A program made the translations under genes and the position numbers. From NCBI GenBank assembly GCA_905198295.1, contig CAJKBW010000068.1, forward strand, positions 1 to 16,751: a DNA stretch of 16,751 nt, read 5' to 3'. Positions 1-6,585 of this stretch are shown here, in pieces. This DNA comes from an uncultured Oscillospiraceae bacterium (GTDB lineage Bacteria > Bacillota > Clostridia > Oscillospirales > Acutalibacteraceae). The notes beneath the pieces were generated by a model that was given only the letters and a program-made list of their open reading frames with translations, was not told where the DNA came from and did not search any database. The stretch's first letter is position 1; every line of letters begins with the position of its first letter.

Positions 1-39
1 TCACGCCGTAAGCGGAAAGCAGAGCTTTCCGACGGCTGA
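1..39 (+). CDS. possible C-terminal end of an upstream gene (partial)
   Basis: Frame 1 is open from the window edge to a TGA at 37-39 and would encode a 12-residue basic tail (SRRKRKAELSDG). In many Firmicutes the gene just before lepB-rbgA-rnhB is rplS (ribosomal protein L19), whose C-terminus is basic, so this could be its end. The piece is too short to identify, and another frame is also open through this interval, so the call rests on gene order and charge alone. Confidence 0.2.
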   Translation, partial: SRRKRKAELSDG

Positions 40-56
40 GAGAACATTGAACCACT

Positions 57-80
57 CCGGAACGGTCAAAGCCGTTCCGG
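57..80 (+). terminator. perfect 9-bp hairpin upstream of lepB, terminator-like
   Basis: CCGGAACGG (57-65) and CCGTTCCGG (72-80) form a perfect 9-bp stem with a 6-nt loop, TCAAAG. No T-run follows, so it is not a classical intrinsic terminator. A second GC hairpin, GGCGGC (90-95) with GCCGCC (103-108), follows directly. Together they may attenuate or end transcription from the upstream gene before the lepB promoter. Confidence 0.4.
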
Positions 81-111
81 ACAGAGGAAGGCGGCACTGC
101 GCGCCGCCATG

Positions 112-120
112 TGGTATAAT
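112..120 (+). promoter_or_regulatory. extended -10 promoter for the lepB-rbgA operon
   Basis: TGGTATAAT carries a perfect -10 hexamer (TATAAT, 115-120) with an upstream TG at 112-113, the extended -10 form. No good -35 hexamer lies at the expected distance (about 92-97). Transcription would start near 127, about 50 nt before the chosen lepB start. Confidence 0.45.
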
Positions 121-179
121 TAACCTCCATTGCGATGGATAAAGAACCGCCCGATCGGGCGAAGGGAAGGGGGACAGGC

Positions 180-815
180 ATGGATCGTTCCTTTGGATTT
201 CTGCCGAAGCGGAAGAAGAGCGCAGACGGCAAAGCGTCCGCTCCTGCGAAGGACCGCAGGCCGCATGCCGGCGGCGGGGAAGATACTCCGGGCAGCGGTG
301 TCAGCCGTTTTGTGTCGCTGGTATACGACATCGGCGATACGGCGGTGTTTGCGTTGGTTTGTATCGTGCTGCTGTTCACCTTCCTGATCCGCGTGGTCGG
401 CGTGGAAGGGGATTCCATGAACAACACCCTGAAGACCAAGGACCGGCTTTTGCTGCTGGTGGCGGGGTACACCCCGGAGCGCGGGGATATCGTGGTGGTG
501 GACCGCTACACGCAGGAGCCGCTGATCAAGCGGGTGATCGCGCTGGAGGGGGATGTCATCGATATCGACCCCGAAACACACGCGGTATCGGTCAACGGCG
601 AGGTGCTCGACGAGCCGTATATCTCCACCCAGACCGATCTCAAGGATTTTTCGGGGCCGCAGAAGGTGCCGGAGGGCATGGTCTTTGTCATGGGGGACAA
701 CCGTACCTACTCCAAGGACAGCCGGACGGCGGAAATCGGGTTTGTGGAGATTTCCGATATCGTCGGCCGGGCGGTTTTCCGGATCTGGCCGTTCGGCAGC
801 GCGGGCGCACTGTGA
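180..815 (+). CDS. lepB: signal peptidase I, first copy
   Basis: Type I signal peptidase (family S26), a 211-residue membrane-anchored serine protease that cleaves signal peptides from exported proteins on the outer face of the membrane. A basic cytoplasmic tail of about 50 residues (KRKK near residue 10, then Gly/Ala/Pro-rich) is followed by one membrane segment around residues 54-75. The nucleophile is Ser79 in GDSM, the general-base lysine is Lys107 in IKRVIA, and the C-terminal signature GDNRTYSKDSR begins near residue 162. I chose ATG 180 because a GGAAGGGGG Shine-Dalgarno run ends about 6 nt upstream. The in-frame ATG at 135 has no ribosome site and sits too close to the likely transcript start. 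It heads an operon with rbgA 49 nt downstream; a second lepB follows rbgA. Confidence 0.95.
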   Translation: MDRSFGFLPKRKKSADGKASAPAKDRRPHAGGGEDTPGSGVSRFVSLVYDIGDTAVFALVCIVLLFTFLIRVVGVEGDSMNNTLKTKDRLLLLVAGYTPERGDIVVVDRYTQEPLIKRVIALEGDVIDIDPETHAVSVNGEVLDEPYISTQTDLKDFSGPQKVPEGMVFVMGDNRTYSKDSRTAEIGFVEISDIVGRAVFRIWPFGSAGAL

Positions 816-864
816 ACGGCCGTGCATCCGGCCGGCGTATCGACAGGAAAGGTTTGTAAAGCAA

Positions 865-1755
865 ATGGGTGTGGAACAGACAAAAACCATACAGTGGTTT
901 CCCGGCCATATGGCCAAAACCCGCCGCCAGATCCGGGAACAGCTTAAGCTCGTGGACGCGGTGGCGGAAATCGTGGATGCCCGGATCCCGGCGGCCAGCC
1001 GCAATCCGGAGCTTGCCGCGCTCGTGGAAGGAAAACCGCGCATCGTGGTGATGACCAAGGCGGACATGGCCGATGAGGCGGCGACGCGCAGATGGCTTGC
1101 CGCGTTTGAGCGGCAGGGGACGCCGGCCATTGCGGTGGACTGCAAAACCGGAAAAGGCGTCGGCGGCTTTGTGCCGCTGCTGCGCGGCGTGCTGCAGGAC
1201 AAAATCGCCGCATGGCAGGCGAAGGGCATGAAAAACCATCCCATCCGGGTGATGGTGGTGGGGATCCCGAACGTCGGGAAATCCTCCTTTATCAACCGGA
1301 TGGCCAGAGGCGGGCGCGCCAAGGTGGAGGACCGGCCCGGCGTGACCCGCAGCAACCAGTGGTTTGTCACCGACGGCGGCGTGCAGCTGCTGGATACGCC
1401 GGGGGTGCTTTGGCCGAAATTTGAGGATCAGCAGGTTGCGATGCTGCTCGCGTACACCGGCGCGATCCGGGACGAGATCCTGGATCCGGAGGAGCTGGCG
1501 GGCGGGCTTGCGGGACTGCTGCGGCGGGAGTATGCCGACCGGCTGACCGAGCGCTACAAGCTCGCCGGCGAGCTGCCGGAGGACGGCTATGCCCTGCTGG
1601 AGAGCATCGGCCGCCGGCGCGGGATGATAGTATCCGGCGGGGAGATCGACACCGAACGCGCGGCAATCATGCTGCTCGACGAATATCGCGGCGGCAAGCT
1701 TGGCCGCCTGACGCTGGAAATGCCGGAGGAGCCGGGAAAGGATATGAGATCATGA
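865..1755 (+). CDS. rbgA: ribosome biogenesis GTPase RbgA (YlqF)
   Basis: A 296-residue circularly permuted GTPase of the YlqF/RbgA family, which in Bacillus drives a late step of 50S subunit assembly. The permuted motif order is visible: G4 TKAD at residues 64-67 comes before G1 GIPNVGKS at 123-130, then the G2 threonine in PGVTRSNQW near 151, and G3 DTPG at 167-170. The N-terminus has the family signature IQWFPGHMAK. The C-terminal part is the helical RNA-binding domain. ATG 865 is preceded by AGGAAAGG about 12 nt upstream; an upstream in-frame extension would run into lepB and lacks a site. Its stop overlaps the next start (ATGA at 1752-1755), which suggests translational coupling to the second lepB. 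Confidence 0.95.
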   Translation: MGVEQTKTIQWFPGHMAKTRRQIREQLKLVDAVAEIVDARIPAASRNPELAALVEGKPRIVVMTKADMADEAATRRWLAAFERQGTPAIAVDCKTGKGVGGFVPLLRGVLQDKIAAWQAKGMKNHPIRVMVVGIPNVGKSSFINRMARGGRAKVEDRPGVTRSNQWFVTDGGVQLLDTPGVLWPKFEDQQVAMLLAYTGAIRDEILDPEELAGGLAGLLRREYADRLTERYKLAGELPEDGYALLESIGRRRGMIVSGGEIDTERAAIMLLDEYRGGKLGRLTLEMPEEPGKDMRS

Positions 1756-2414
1756 GCGAGGAAGAACGCGGACTGGACAGTTTTGCCCCGGCGGAGGATA
1801 CCGCCGGCACTGGTACCGGCGAAGCCGCCGGAACCGACACCGCCGATGCCGCCGGGATCGGCGCCGACACCGCGCAGGCGCAGAAAACGCCGTCGTCCGG
1901 GCTGGCGAGCCTGTACGACTGGGTGGAGATGGCGGCGGCGTCGCTGATCTGTGTGGTGCTGGTGTTCGCCTTTGTGTTCCGGATCATGGGGGTGGACGGC
2001 AGTTCGATGATCCAGACGCTGCACCACAGGGACCGGGTGATTCTGTGGGAGCTGTTCTATACCCCGAAGGCCGGGGATATTGTGGTGATCAGCCGGGGCA
2101 ATCAGGAACCGATCATCAAGCGGGTGATCGGCATGCCGGGGGATACGATTTCGTTTGACGCTGAAAATCAGCAGGTGAGCGTCAACGGGGCGGTGCTCGA
2201 CGAGCCGTATGTGTACATAGACGAATATGCGCTTGGTGCGGTATATACCGACGGCAGCATGACGGTGCCGGACGGCGCCTATTTCGTCATGGGCGACCAC
2301 CGCAACAATTCGATGGATTCCCGCGATGAACGGGTCGGCCTGATCGACGAAAAAGACATCATGGGCAAAGCGGTGCTGCGGCTCTGGCCGTGGGAGGATT
2401 TCGGGCTGCTGTAA
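1752..2414 (+). CDS. lepB: signal peptidase I, second copy
   Basis: A second type I signal peptidase, 220 residues. It has a cytoplasmic Ala/Gly/Thr/Asp-rich low-complexity tail (about residues 15-45), one membrane segment around residues 60-79, nucleophile Ser85 in GSSM, base Lys123 in IIKRVIG, and the C-terminal signature GDHRNNSMDSR. All catalytic elements are intact, so this is not a decayed copy. It overlaps the rbgA stop by 4 bp (ATGA). It differs from the first copy in tail composition and in box D (DHRNNSM against DNRTYSK), so substrate range or regulation may differ; that part is inference. Short DNA stretches are nearly identical between the copies, see findings. Confidence 0.95.
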   Translation: MSEEERGLDSFAPAEDTAGTGTGEAAGTDTADAAGIGADTAQAQKTPSSGLASLYDWVEMAAASLICVVLVFAFVFRIMGVDGSSMIQTLHHRDRVILWELFYTPKAGDIVVISRGNQEPIIKRVIGMPGDTISFDAENQQVSVNGAVLDEPYVYIDEYALGAVYTDGSMTVPDGAYFVMGDHRNNSMDSRDERVGLIDEKDIMGKAVLRLWPWEDFGLL

Positions 2415-2449
2415 CCGGGTTGTACGCGGGCAGGGTTTCCCGCCGGATC

Positions 2450-2472
2450 CGGGCAGCGCCGACGGCTGCCCG
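2450..2472 (+). other. intergenic hairpin before rnhB
   Basis: CGGGCAGC (2450-2457) pairs perfectly with GCTGCCCG (2465-2472) across a 7-nt loop. There is no T-run after it, so it is more likely an mRNA stability or processing element, or a weak pause, than a full terminator. It sits between lepB and the rnhB ribosome binding site. Confidence 0.45.
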
Positions 2473-2508
2473 CGGTCTGCGGTTTAACAGGAAAGGAGCG
2501 GCGTAGGG

Positions 2509-3135
2509 ATGAATACCGCCGATAATTACGCTTTTGATGCGGCAATCCGCAGCGGGGGCTATCCCCTTTTATGCGGGGTGGATGAGGCCGGCCGGGGGCC
2601 GCTCGCCGGGCCGGTATATGCGGCGGCGGTGATTCTGGATCCCGCCGATCCGATCGAGGGCATCAACGATTCCAAGAAGATCCCTGAGGCCAGACGGGAA
2701 GCGCTGTTTGAAGAAATCACCCGGCGGGCGGCAGGCTATGCGGTGGCGAGCGCCTCGGTGGAGGAGATCGAACGGCTGAATATTCTGCAGGCGACCTATC
2801 TGGCCATGCGCCGCGCGGTGGAAGCGCTGTCGCCGCAGCCGGACGCGGTGCTCATCGACGGCAACCGCATCCCGCCGGGCATCACGGTGCCGGTGCGGGC
2901 AGTTGTCAAGGGGGACAGCTTGTCGGCATCGATCGCGGCGGCTTCCATTCTGGCCAAGGTGAGCCGGGATCGGGTGCTGCGGGAGCTGGACAAGCGGTAT
3001 CCGGCATACGGGTTTGCCGTACACAAGGGCTACGGCACCAAAGCGCATTATGCGGCGCTGCGGGAGCACGGCGTGACGCCGGAGCACCGCCTGAGCTTTC
3101 TCAAAAAATTCCTGGCCGCGCAGGCTGAGGACTGA
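2509..3135 (+). CDS. rnhB: ribonuclease HII
   Basis: A 208-residue type 2 RNase H that cuts the RNA strand of RNA-DNA hybrids and starts removal of single ribonucleotides from DNA. The family signature GVDEAGRGPLAGPV gives active-site Asp25 and Glu26. The other acidic ligands are Asp117 in VLIDGN and Asp136 in KGDS, followed by the conserved SIAAASILAKVSRD helix. Length is normal. The start has a strong AAAGGAG site (2492-2498) 10 nt upstream. It lies between lepB and yraN, an arrangement common in Firmicutes. Confidence 0.96.
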   Translation: MNTADNYAFDAAIRSGGYPLLCGVDEAGRGPLAGPVYAAAVILDPADPIEGINDSKKIPEARREALFEEITRRAAGYAVASASVEEIERLNILQATYLAMRRAVEALSPQPDAVLIDGNRIPPGITVPVRAVVKGDSLSASIAAASILAKVSRDRVLRELDKRYPAYGFAVHKGYGTKAHYAALREHGVTPEHRLSFLKKFLAAQAED

Positions 3136-3163
3136 CGGCCGGACGGAAAGGGCGGCATCCGCT

Positions 3164-3550
3164 ATGGGCAACATATCCAAAGGGGCGGCCGGTGAAGTGC
3201 TGGCCGCCCGTTTTCTGCGGGACAAGGGCTATGAAATCACCCACGCGAACTATCGCTGCCGGTTCGGGGAAATCGACATAATCGCCCGGGACGGTCCATA
3301 TATTGTGTTCGTGGAAGTGAAGACGCGCCGGGCGGACGCCCTTTATGCGCCGGCGGAGGCGGTGACGCGGGAAAAGCAGCTCAGGCTCATCAAAAGCGCG
3401 GGCTATTTCCTGCTGGACGAGACGGAGGAGGGGCAGCCGCGCTTCGATGTCATTGAGGTGGTGCTCCGTCCGGACGATCCGCTGACGGCGGCAGAGATCC
3501 GCCATCTGGAAAACGCCTTTGGGATGGATGACCTGCACGGCGCGTTCTGA
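3164..3550 (+). CDS. yraN: YraN family (UPF0102) nuclease-like protein
   Basis: A 128-residue protein of the UPF0102/YraN family, which has a predicted restriction-endonuclease-like fold and no settled function. Visible features are the N-terminal GAAGEVLAARFL helix, GEID at residues 35-38 and EVKTR at 51-55, which together resemble a PD-(D/E)xK nuclease core. The gene often follows rnhB, as it does here (28-nt gap). ATG 3164 has GGAAAGG about 11 nt upstream. Possible roles in DNA repair or recombination are inferred from fold and neighbours only. Confidence 0.9.
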   Translation: MGNISKGAAGEVLAARFLRDKGYEITHANYRCRFGEIDIIARDGPYIVFVEVKTRRADALYAPAEAVTREKQLRLIKSAGYFLLDETEEGQPRFDVIEVVLRPDDPLTAAEIRHLENAFGMDDLHGAF

Positions 3551-3587
3551 GCCTCTGCCGACAGCTGTGGAAAGAGGGGGAGAACGG

Positions 3588-4529
3588 TTGCGATTATTTG
3601 ACATGCACTGCGATACGCTGTACGAATGCTGCAAAGGCGATATGTATCTGGACAGGAACCGGCTGCATATCGACCTGGAACGCGGCGGGCGGTATGCGCA
3701 GTGGGGACAGGCGTTCGCGGTATGGATGCCGGACACCCTGCGGGGTGAGGCGGCGTTTGAGCAGTGCCGGGACATGCTGCTTTTTGCGCACGATCAGGCG
3801 GCGCTGTATGCCGACCGCATGCAGATTATCCGCACCGGCGGGGAGCTGAAACCGGTGCTGGAGAGCGGGCGGTGCGCGGCAATCCTGACGGTGGAGGGCG
3901 GCTCGGCGCTGGCGGGGCGGCTGGAGCACATAGAGGATCTGCAAAAGCTGGATGTCAAGGCGATCACCATTACATGGAACGGCTCCAACGAGCTGGGGCA
4001 CGGCTGCCTGTCCGGATGTGAGGAAGGGCTGACCGCTTTCGGGAAAAAGGCGGTGCGGCGCATGGCACAGGCGGGCATCCTGCCGGATGTTTCGCATCTC
4101 AACGAGCGGGGGTTCTGGGATGTGGCGGCGTGCACCGACGGCGCGTTTCTGGCGACCCATTCGGTGTCGGCGGCGGTGCACGCACATCCGCGCAACCTGA
4201 CCGACCGGCAGTTTGCCGAGATCCGGGACCGCGGCGGGCTGGTCGGGCTGAATTTTTGCGCCGACCAGCTCGGGGAGCAGACATTTGACGGCATCGCGCG
4301 GCACCTCGACCACTATCTGTCCCTGGACGGCGGGCACACGGTGGCGCTCGGCTGCGATCTCGACGGGACGGGTCTGCCGGACGGCTGGGGCGGCATCGAG
4401 GTGATGGAACGGCTGTACGAGGCGCTGGCGCGTCAAAATGTTGCACAGGATGTGCTTGACCGCGTTTTTTTCAGCAATTGCGTCGATTTTTTTGCTTCCG
4501 CTTTGACAAAGGGCGGGACAATGCGGTAA
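3588..4529 (+). CDS. membrane dipeptidase family (peptidase M19)
   Basis: A 313-residue zinc metallopeptidase of the M19 (renal dipeptidase) family, which hydrolyses dipeptides, often with broad stereospecificity. Predicted metal ligands are His7 and Asp9 in FDMHCDT, bridging Glu103 in VEGGS, His170 in DVSH and His191 in THS; the HPRNLTD signature starts at 200 and Asp257 lies in GCDLDG. No signal peptide is visible, so the enzyme is probably cytoplasmic. The chosen start is TTG 3588, since a GAGGGGG site ends 7 nt upstream and it keeps the RLFDMHCD strand. The next ATG (3603) has no site and cuts into the metal motif, while an upstream ATG at 3519 overlaps yraN. The 3' end carries the thrC promoter. 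Confidence 0.92.
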   Translation: MRLFDMHCDTLYECCKGDMYLDRNRLHIDLERGGRYAQWGQAFAVWMPDTLRGEAAFEQCRDMLLFAHDQAALYADRMQIIRTGGELKPVLESGRCAAILTVEGGSALAGRLEHIEDLQKLDVKAITITWNGSNELGHGCLSGCEEGLTAFGKKAVRRMAQAGILPDVSHLNERGFWDVAACTDGAFLATHSVSAAVHAHPRNLTDRQFAEIRDRGGLVGLNFCADQLGEQTFDGIARHLDHYLSLDGGHTVALGCDLDGTGLPDGWGGIEVMERLYEALARQNVAQDVLDRVFFSNCVDFFASALTKGGTMR

Positions 4530-4532
4530 TAT
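4503..4532 (+). promoter_or_regulatory. sigma-A-type promoter for thrC, inside the dipeptidase 3' end
   Basis: A consensus -35, TTGACA (4503-4508), is followed after 18 nt by TAATAT (4527-4532), a good -10. It overlaps the last codons of the dipeptidase gene and would start transcription near 4540, giving thrC its own mRNA with a leader of about 190 nt. Confidence 0.6.
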
Positions 4533-4726
4533 AAAACCAGTGTGATCCCGCTGCTGAAAATATGCGGACGGGACCGGCGGCCGGCCTGCGGACGCGAAAG
4601 CGCCAAAATGGGATGGCCGGGACGGACGGCGCAAAGGATGGCGCCGGTTCCGGGGTGGGTCCCGAGAGCCGCGATATGGCTTCACGGGGGACAGAGCCGT
4701 CCGCTGAGAAAGGAATGGTTATAAGA
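4533..4726 (+). promoter_or_regulatory. structured thrC leader, possible attenuator
   Basis: No credible gene lies here. Visible pairings are CGC(4593-4595)-GAAA-GCG(4600-4602), GGCGC(4628-4632) with GCGCC(4641-4645), CGGG(4651-4654) with CCCG(4661-4664), and AGCC(4667-4670) with GGCT(4678-4681). CCGTCCG (4697-4703), just before the ribosome binding site, can pair with either of two CGGACGG copies (4565-4571 or 4623-4629), so two exclusive folds are possible. A T-box would be expected for a threonine gene, but the T-box core sequence is not present. Function is inferred. Confidence 0.4.
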
Positions 4727-6235
4727 ATGGAAAAGCCGATGCAGTATAACAGCACCCGCGACAATGCCGTACAGGTGACGGCGGCGCAGGCGATTGTCCG
4801 CGGCCTTTCGGAAGAAGGCGGCCTGTTTGTGCCGCAGAGCCTTCCGCAGCTTTCCCGGGAGGATATCGCGGCGCTGGCAGCGCTGCCGTATGCGCAGCGC
4901 GCCGAACGGATTCTCTCGCTGTTTTTGGGCGACTTTACCCCGGAGGAGGTCGCCGACTGTGCGGCGCGCGCCTATACGGCCGAACGGTTCCGCAGCGAGG
5001 CGATCGCGCCGCTGCATGAGCTCCGGGAAGGGGTGCACATCCTGGAGCTGTGGCACGGCCCGACCTGCGCGTTCAAGGATATGGCGCTGCAGATCCTGCC
5101 GCACCTGATGCGGGTGTCGGCCGCGAAGGCCTCCGGCGGACGGGATATCGTCATACTGGTGGCGACCTCCGGCGATACCGGCAAGGCGGCGCTCGAAGGC
5201 TTCAAGGATGCGCCGCATACCCAGATCCTGGTGTTTTATCCGCAGGACGGCGTAAGCCCGATGCAGAAGCTGCAGATGACCACCCAGGAGGGCGAAAACG
5301 TCGCGGTATGCGCGATCCGCGGGAATTTCGACGACGCCCAGACCGGCGTGAAAAAGCTGTTTACCGATCCGGCTGCGGCGGCGCGGCTGGCGGCTCACGG
5401 CAAGATGTTTTCGAGCGCGAACTCGATCAACTGGGGACGGCTGGTGCCGCAGATCGTCTATTATGTATCCGCGTATGCCGATCTGCTGAAGGCGGGCAAA
5501 ATCCGGATGGGCGATCCGGTCAACGTCGTGGTGCCGACCGGCAACTTCGGCAACATCCTGGCCGCTTACTATGCCAAATGCATGGGGGTGCCGCTCGGCC
5601 GGCTCATCTGCGCCTCCAACCGCAACCGGGTGCTCACCGACTTTATCCGCACCGGCACCTACAACCGCAACCGGGCGTTTTACACCACCACTTCGCCGTC
5701 GATGGATATTCTGATCTCCTCGAACCTCGAGCGGCTGCTGTATCATCTGTCCGGCCGGGACGACCGGCTGGTGGACGGCCTGATGCGTCAGCTGAAGGAA
5801 AAGGGCGGATACACCGTGCCGGCGGCGCTCAAGGCCGAGCTGGATCAGCTGTTTTACGCCGGCTGCTGCGACGATGCGCAGACCGCGGCGACCATTGCCG
5901 AAGTGTTTGCGCAGCAGCAGTACCTGTGCGATACCCATACGGCGGTGGGCGTGCATGTGTATGAGCAGTACCGCCGCGAAACCGGCGACACGACGCCGAC
6001 GGTGATCGCCTCGACGGCGAACCCGTATAAATTCTCCGCGAGCGTGCTGGAGGCGCTGGGCGGCAGCCAGGCGGGCGATGAATTCGACAAGGTCGAGCAG
6101 CTGCACCGGCTGACCGGCTGCGCGGTGCCGGCGCCGCTGGCCGGGCTTAAAGGCCGCCAGCCCCGCTTTACGGAGGTCTGTGGCCGTGAGGATATGGAGC
6201 AGGCGATGGTGCGTCTGCTGCAGCTGGACGACTGA
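4727..6235 (+). CDS. thrC: threonine synthase
   Basis: A 502-residue PLP enzyme converting O-phospho-L-homoserine to L-threonine, the last step of threonine synthesis. The N-terminal family signature YNSTRD is at residues 7-12. The PLP lysine is Lys117 in CAFKDMALQ, and the phosphate-binding loop SGDTGKAAL is at 148-156. Downstream are the conserved VPTGNFGN and SPSMDILISSNLERLL stretches. Length matches the bacterial long form of ThrC. The start is ATG 4727, with AAAGGA (4709-4714) 12 nt upstream. An in-frame ATG at 4715 abuts that site and is an unlikely start, and the open frame upstream to 4562 falls in the leader. No other threonine genes adjoin it, so it has its own promoter and a terminator. 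Confidence 0.95.
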   Translation: MEKPMQYNSTRDNAVQVTAAQAIVRGLSEEGGLFVPQSLPQLSREDIAALAALPYAQRAERILSLFLGDFTPEEVADCAARAYTAERFRSEAIAPLHELREGVHILELWHGPTCAFKDMALQILPHLMRVSAAKASGGRDIVILVATSGDTGKAALEGFKDAPHTQILVFYPQDGVSPMQKLQMTTQEGENVAVCAIRGNFDDAQTGVKKLFTDPAAAARLAAHGKMFSSANSINWGRLVPQIVYYVSAYADLLKAGKIRMGDPVNVVVPTGNFGNILAAYYAKCMGVPLGRLICASNRNRVLTDFIRTGTYNRNRAFYTTTSPSMDILISSNLERLLYHLSGRDDRLVDGLMRQLKEKGGYTVPAALKAELDQLFYAGCCDDAQTAATIAEVFAQQQYLCDTHTAVGVHVYEQYRRETGDTTPTVIASTANPYKFSASVLEALGGSQAGDEFDKVEQLHRLTGCAVPAPLAGLKGRQPRFTEVCGREDMEQAMVRLLQLDD

Positions 6236-6255
6236 AGGCGTTTTCCGGGAAAAGA

Positions 6256-6299
6256 CAAACGCGCCGGGAATCGGCTGTGACCGGTCCGCGGCGCGTTTG
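6256..6299. terminator. two-way intrinsic terminator between thrC and the DUF1540 gene
   Basis: CAAACGCGCCG (6256-6266) pairs perfectly with CGGCGCGTTTG (6289-6299), an 11-bp stem with a 22-nt loop, located between convergent genes. On the minus strand the stem is followed by TCTTTT, a fair U-tract. On the plus strand the only U's are the GTTTG end of the stem, so termination of the minus-strand gene looks stronger. Confidence 0.7.
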
Positions 6300-6303
6300 C
6301 GTG

Positions 6304-6486
6304 CTAGTTGATGTTTTTCTGCTTGAAGGTGGAACAGGCGGTGTCGGCGCTGCCTACCGCGTAGGTGGGGCCGATGGTGATGCGATTGGCGCTGCAGGTT
6401 TCGTCGCCGTCGTGGTAAACGCAGTTGCGCACGTCGCAGTGCACGGCGGGATTTGAGCTGCGGTAAACGCTGTCCTTCTCTGCCAT
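6304..6486 (-). CDS. DUF1540 small cysteine-rich protein
   Basis: A 60-residue protein matching the DUF1540 pattern, with four cysteines (Cys17, Cys22, Cys31, Cys51) in the order HCDVRNC, TCSANRITIG and ACSTF. The cysteine spacing suggests a small metal-binding or redox fold; function is not established. I chose the start giving MAEKDS because AAGGAGG lies 9 nt upstream on the minus strand. A start 12 codons earlier would place that site inside the gene. It is the only minus-strand gene here, divergent from the phosphoesterase and convergent with thrC. No confident promoter is visible in the roughly 100 bp shared with the divergent gene. Confidence 0.85.
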   Translation of the reverse strand: MAEKDSVYRSSNPAVHCDVRNCVYHDGDETCSANRITIGPTYAVGSADTACSTFKQKNIN

Positions 6487-6585
6487 ATGCTCATGCCTCC
6501 TTCTTAGTGAATTGCGGGACATCCGCGCTTAGTATGTGCGCCGGCGGCATCCGGCATACGCGGGGAATACGAGAGGAGAATGCCG

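Noticed and set aside
120..1370. Long minus-strand open frame opposite lepB and rbgA
   Set aside because: It is antisense to two clear genes with full motif sets, shows no recognisable domain, and long antisense frames are expected in GC-rich genes with strong third-position bias.
4533..4726. T-box riboswitch before thrC
   Set aside because: A threonine-specific T-box was the natural guess, but the conserved T-box core (TGGNACCGCG) is not present and no typical terminator/antiterminator pair is visible; GCCGCG at 4668-4673 is only a partial resemblance.
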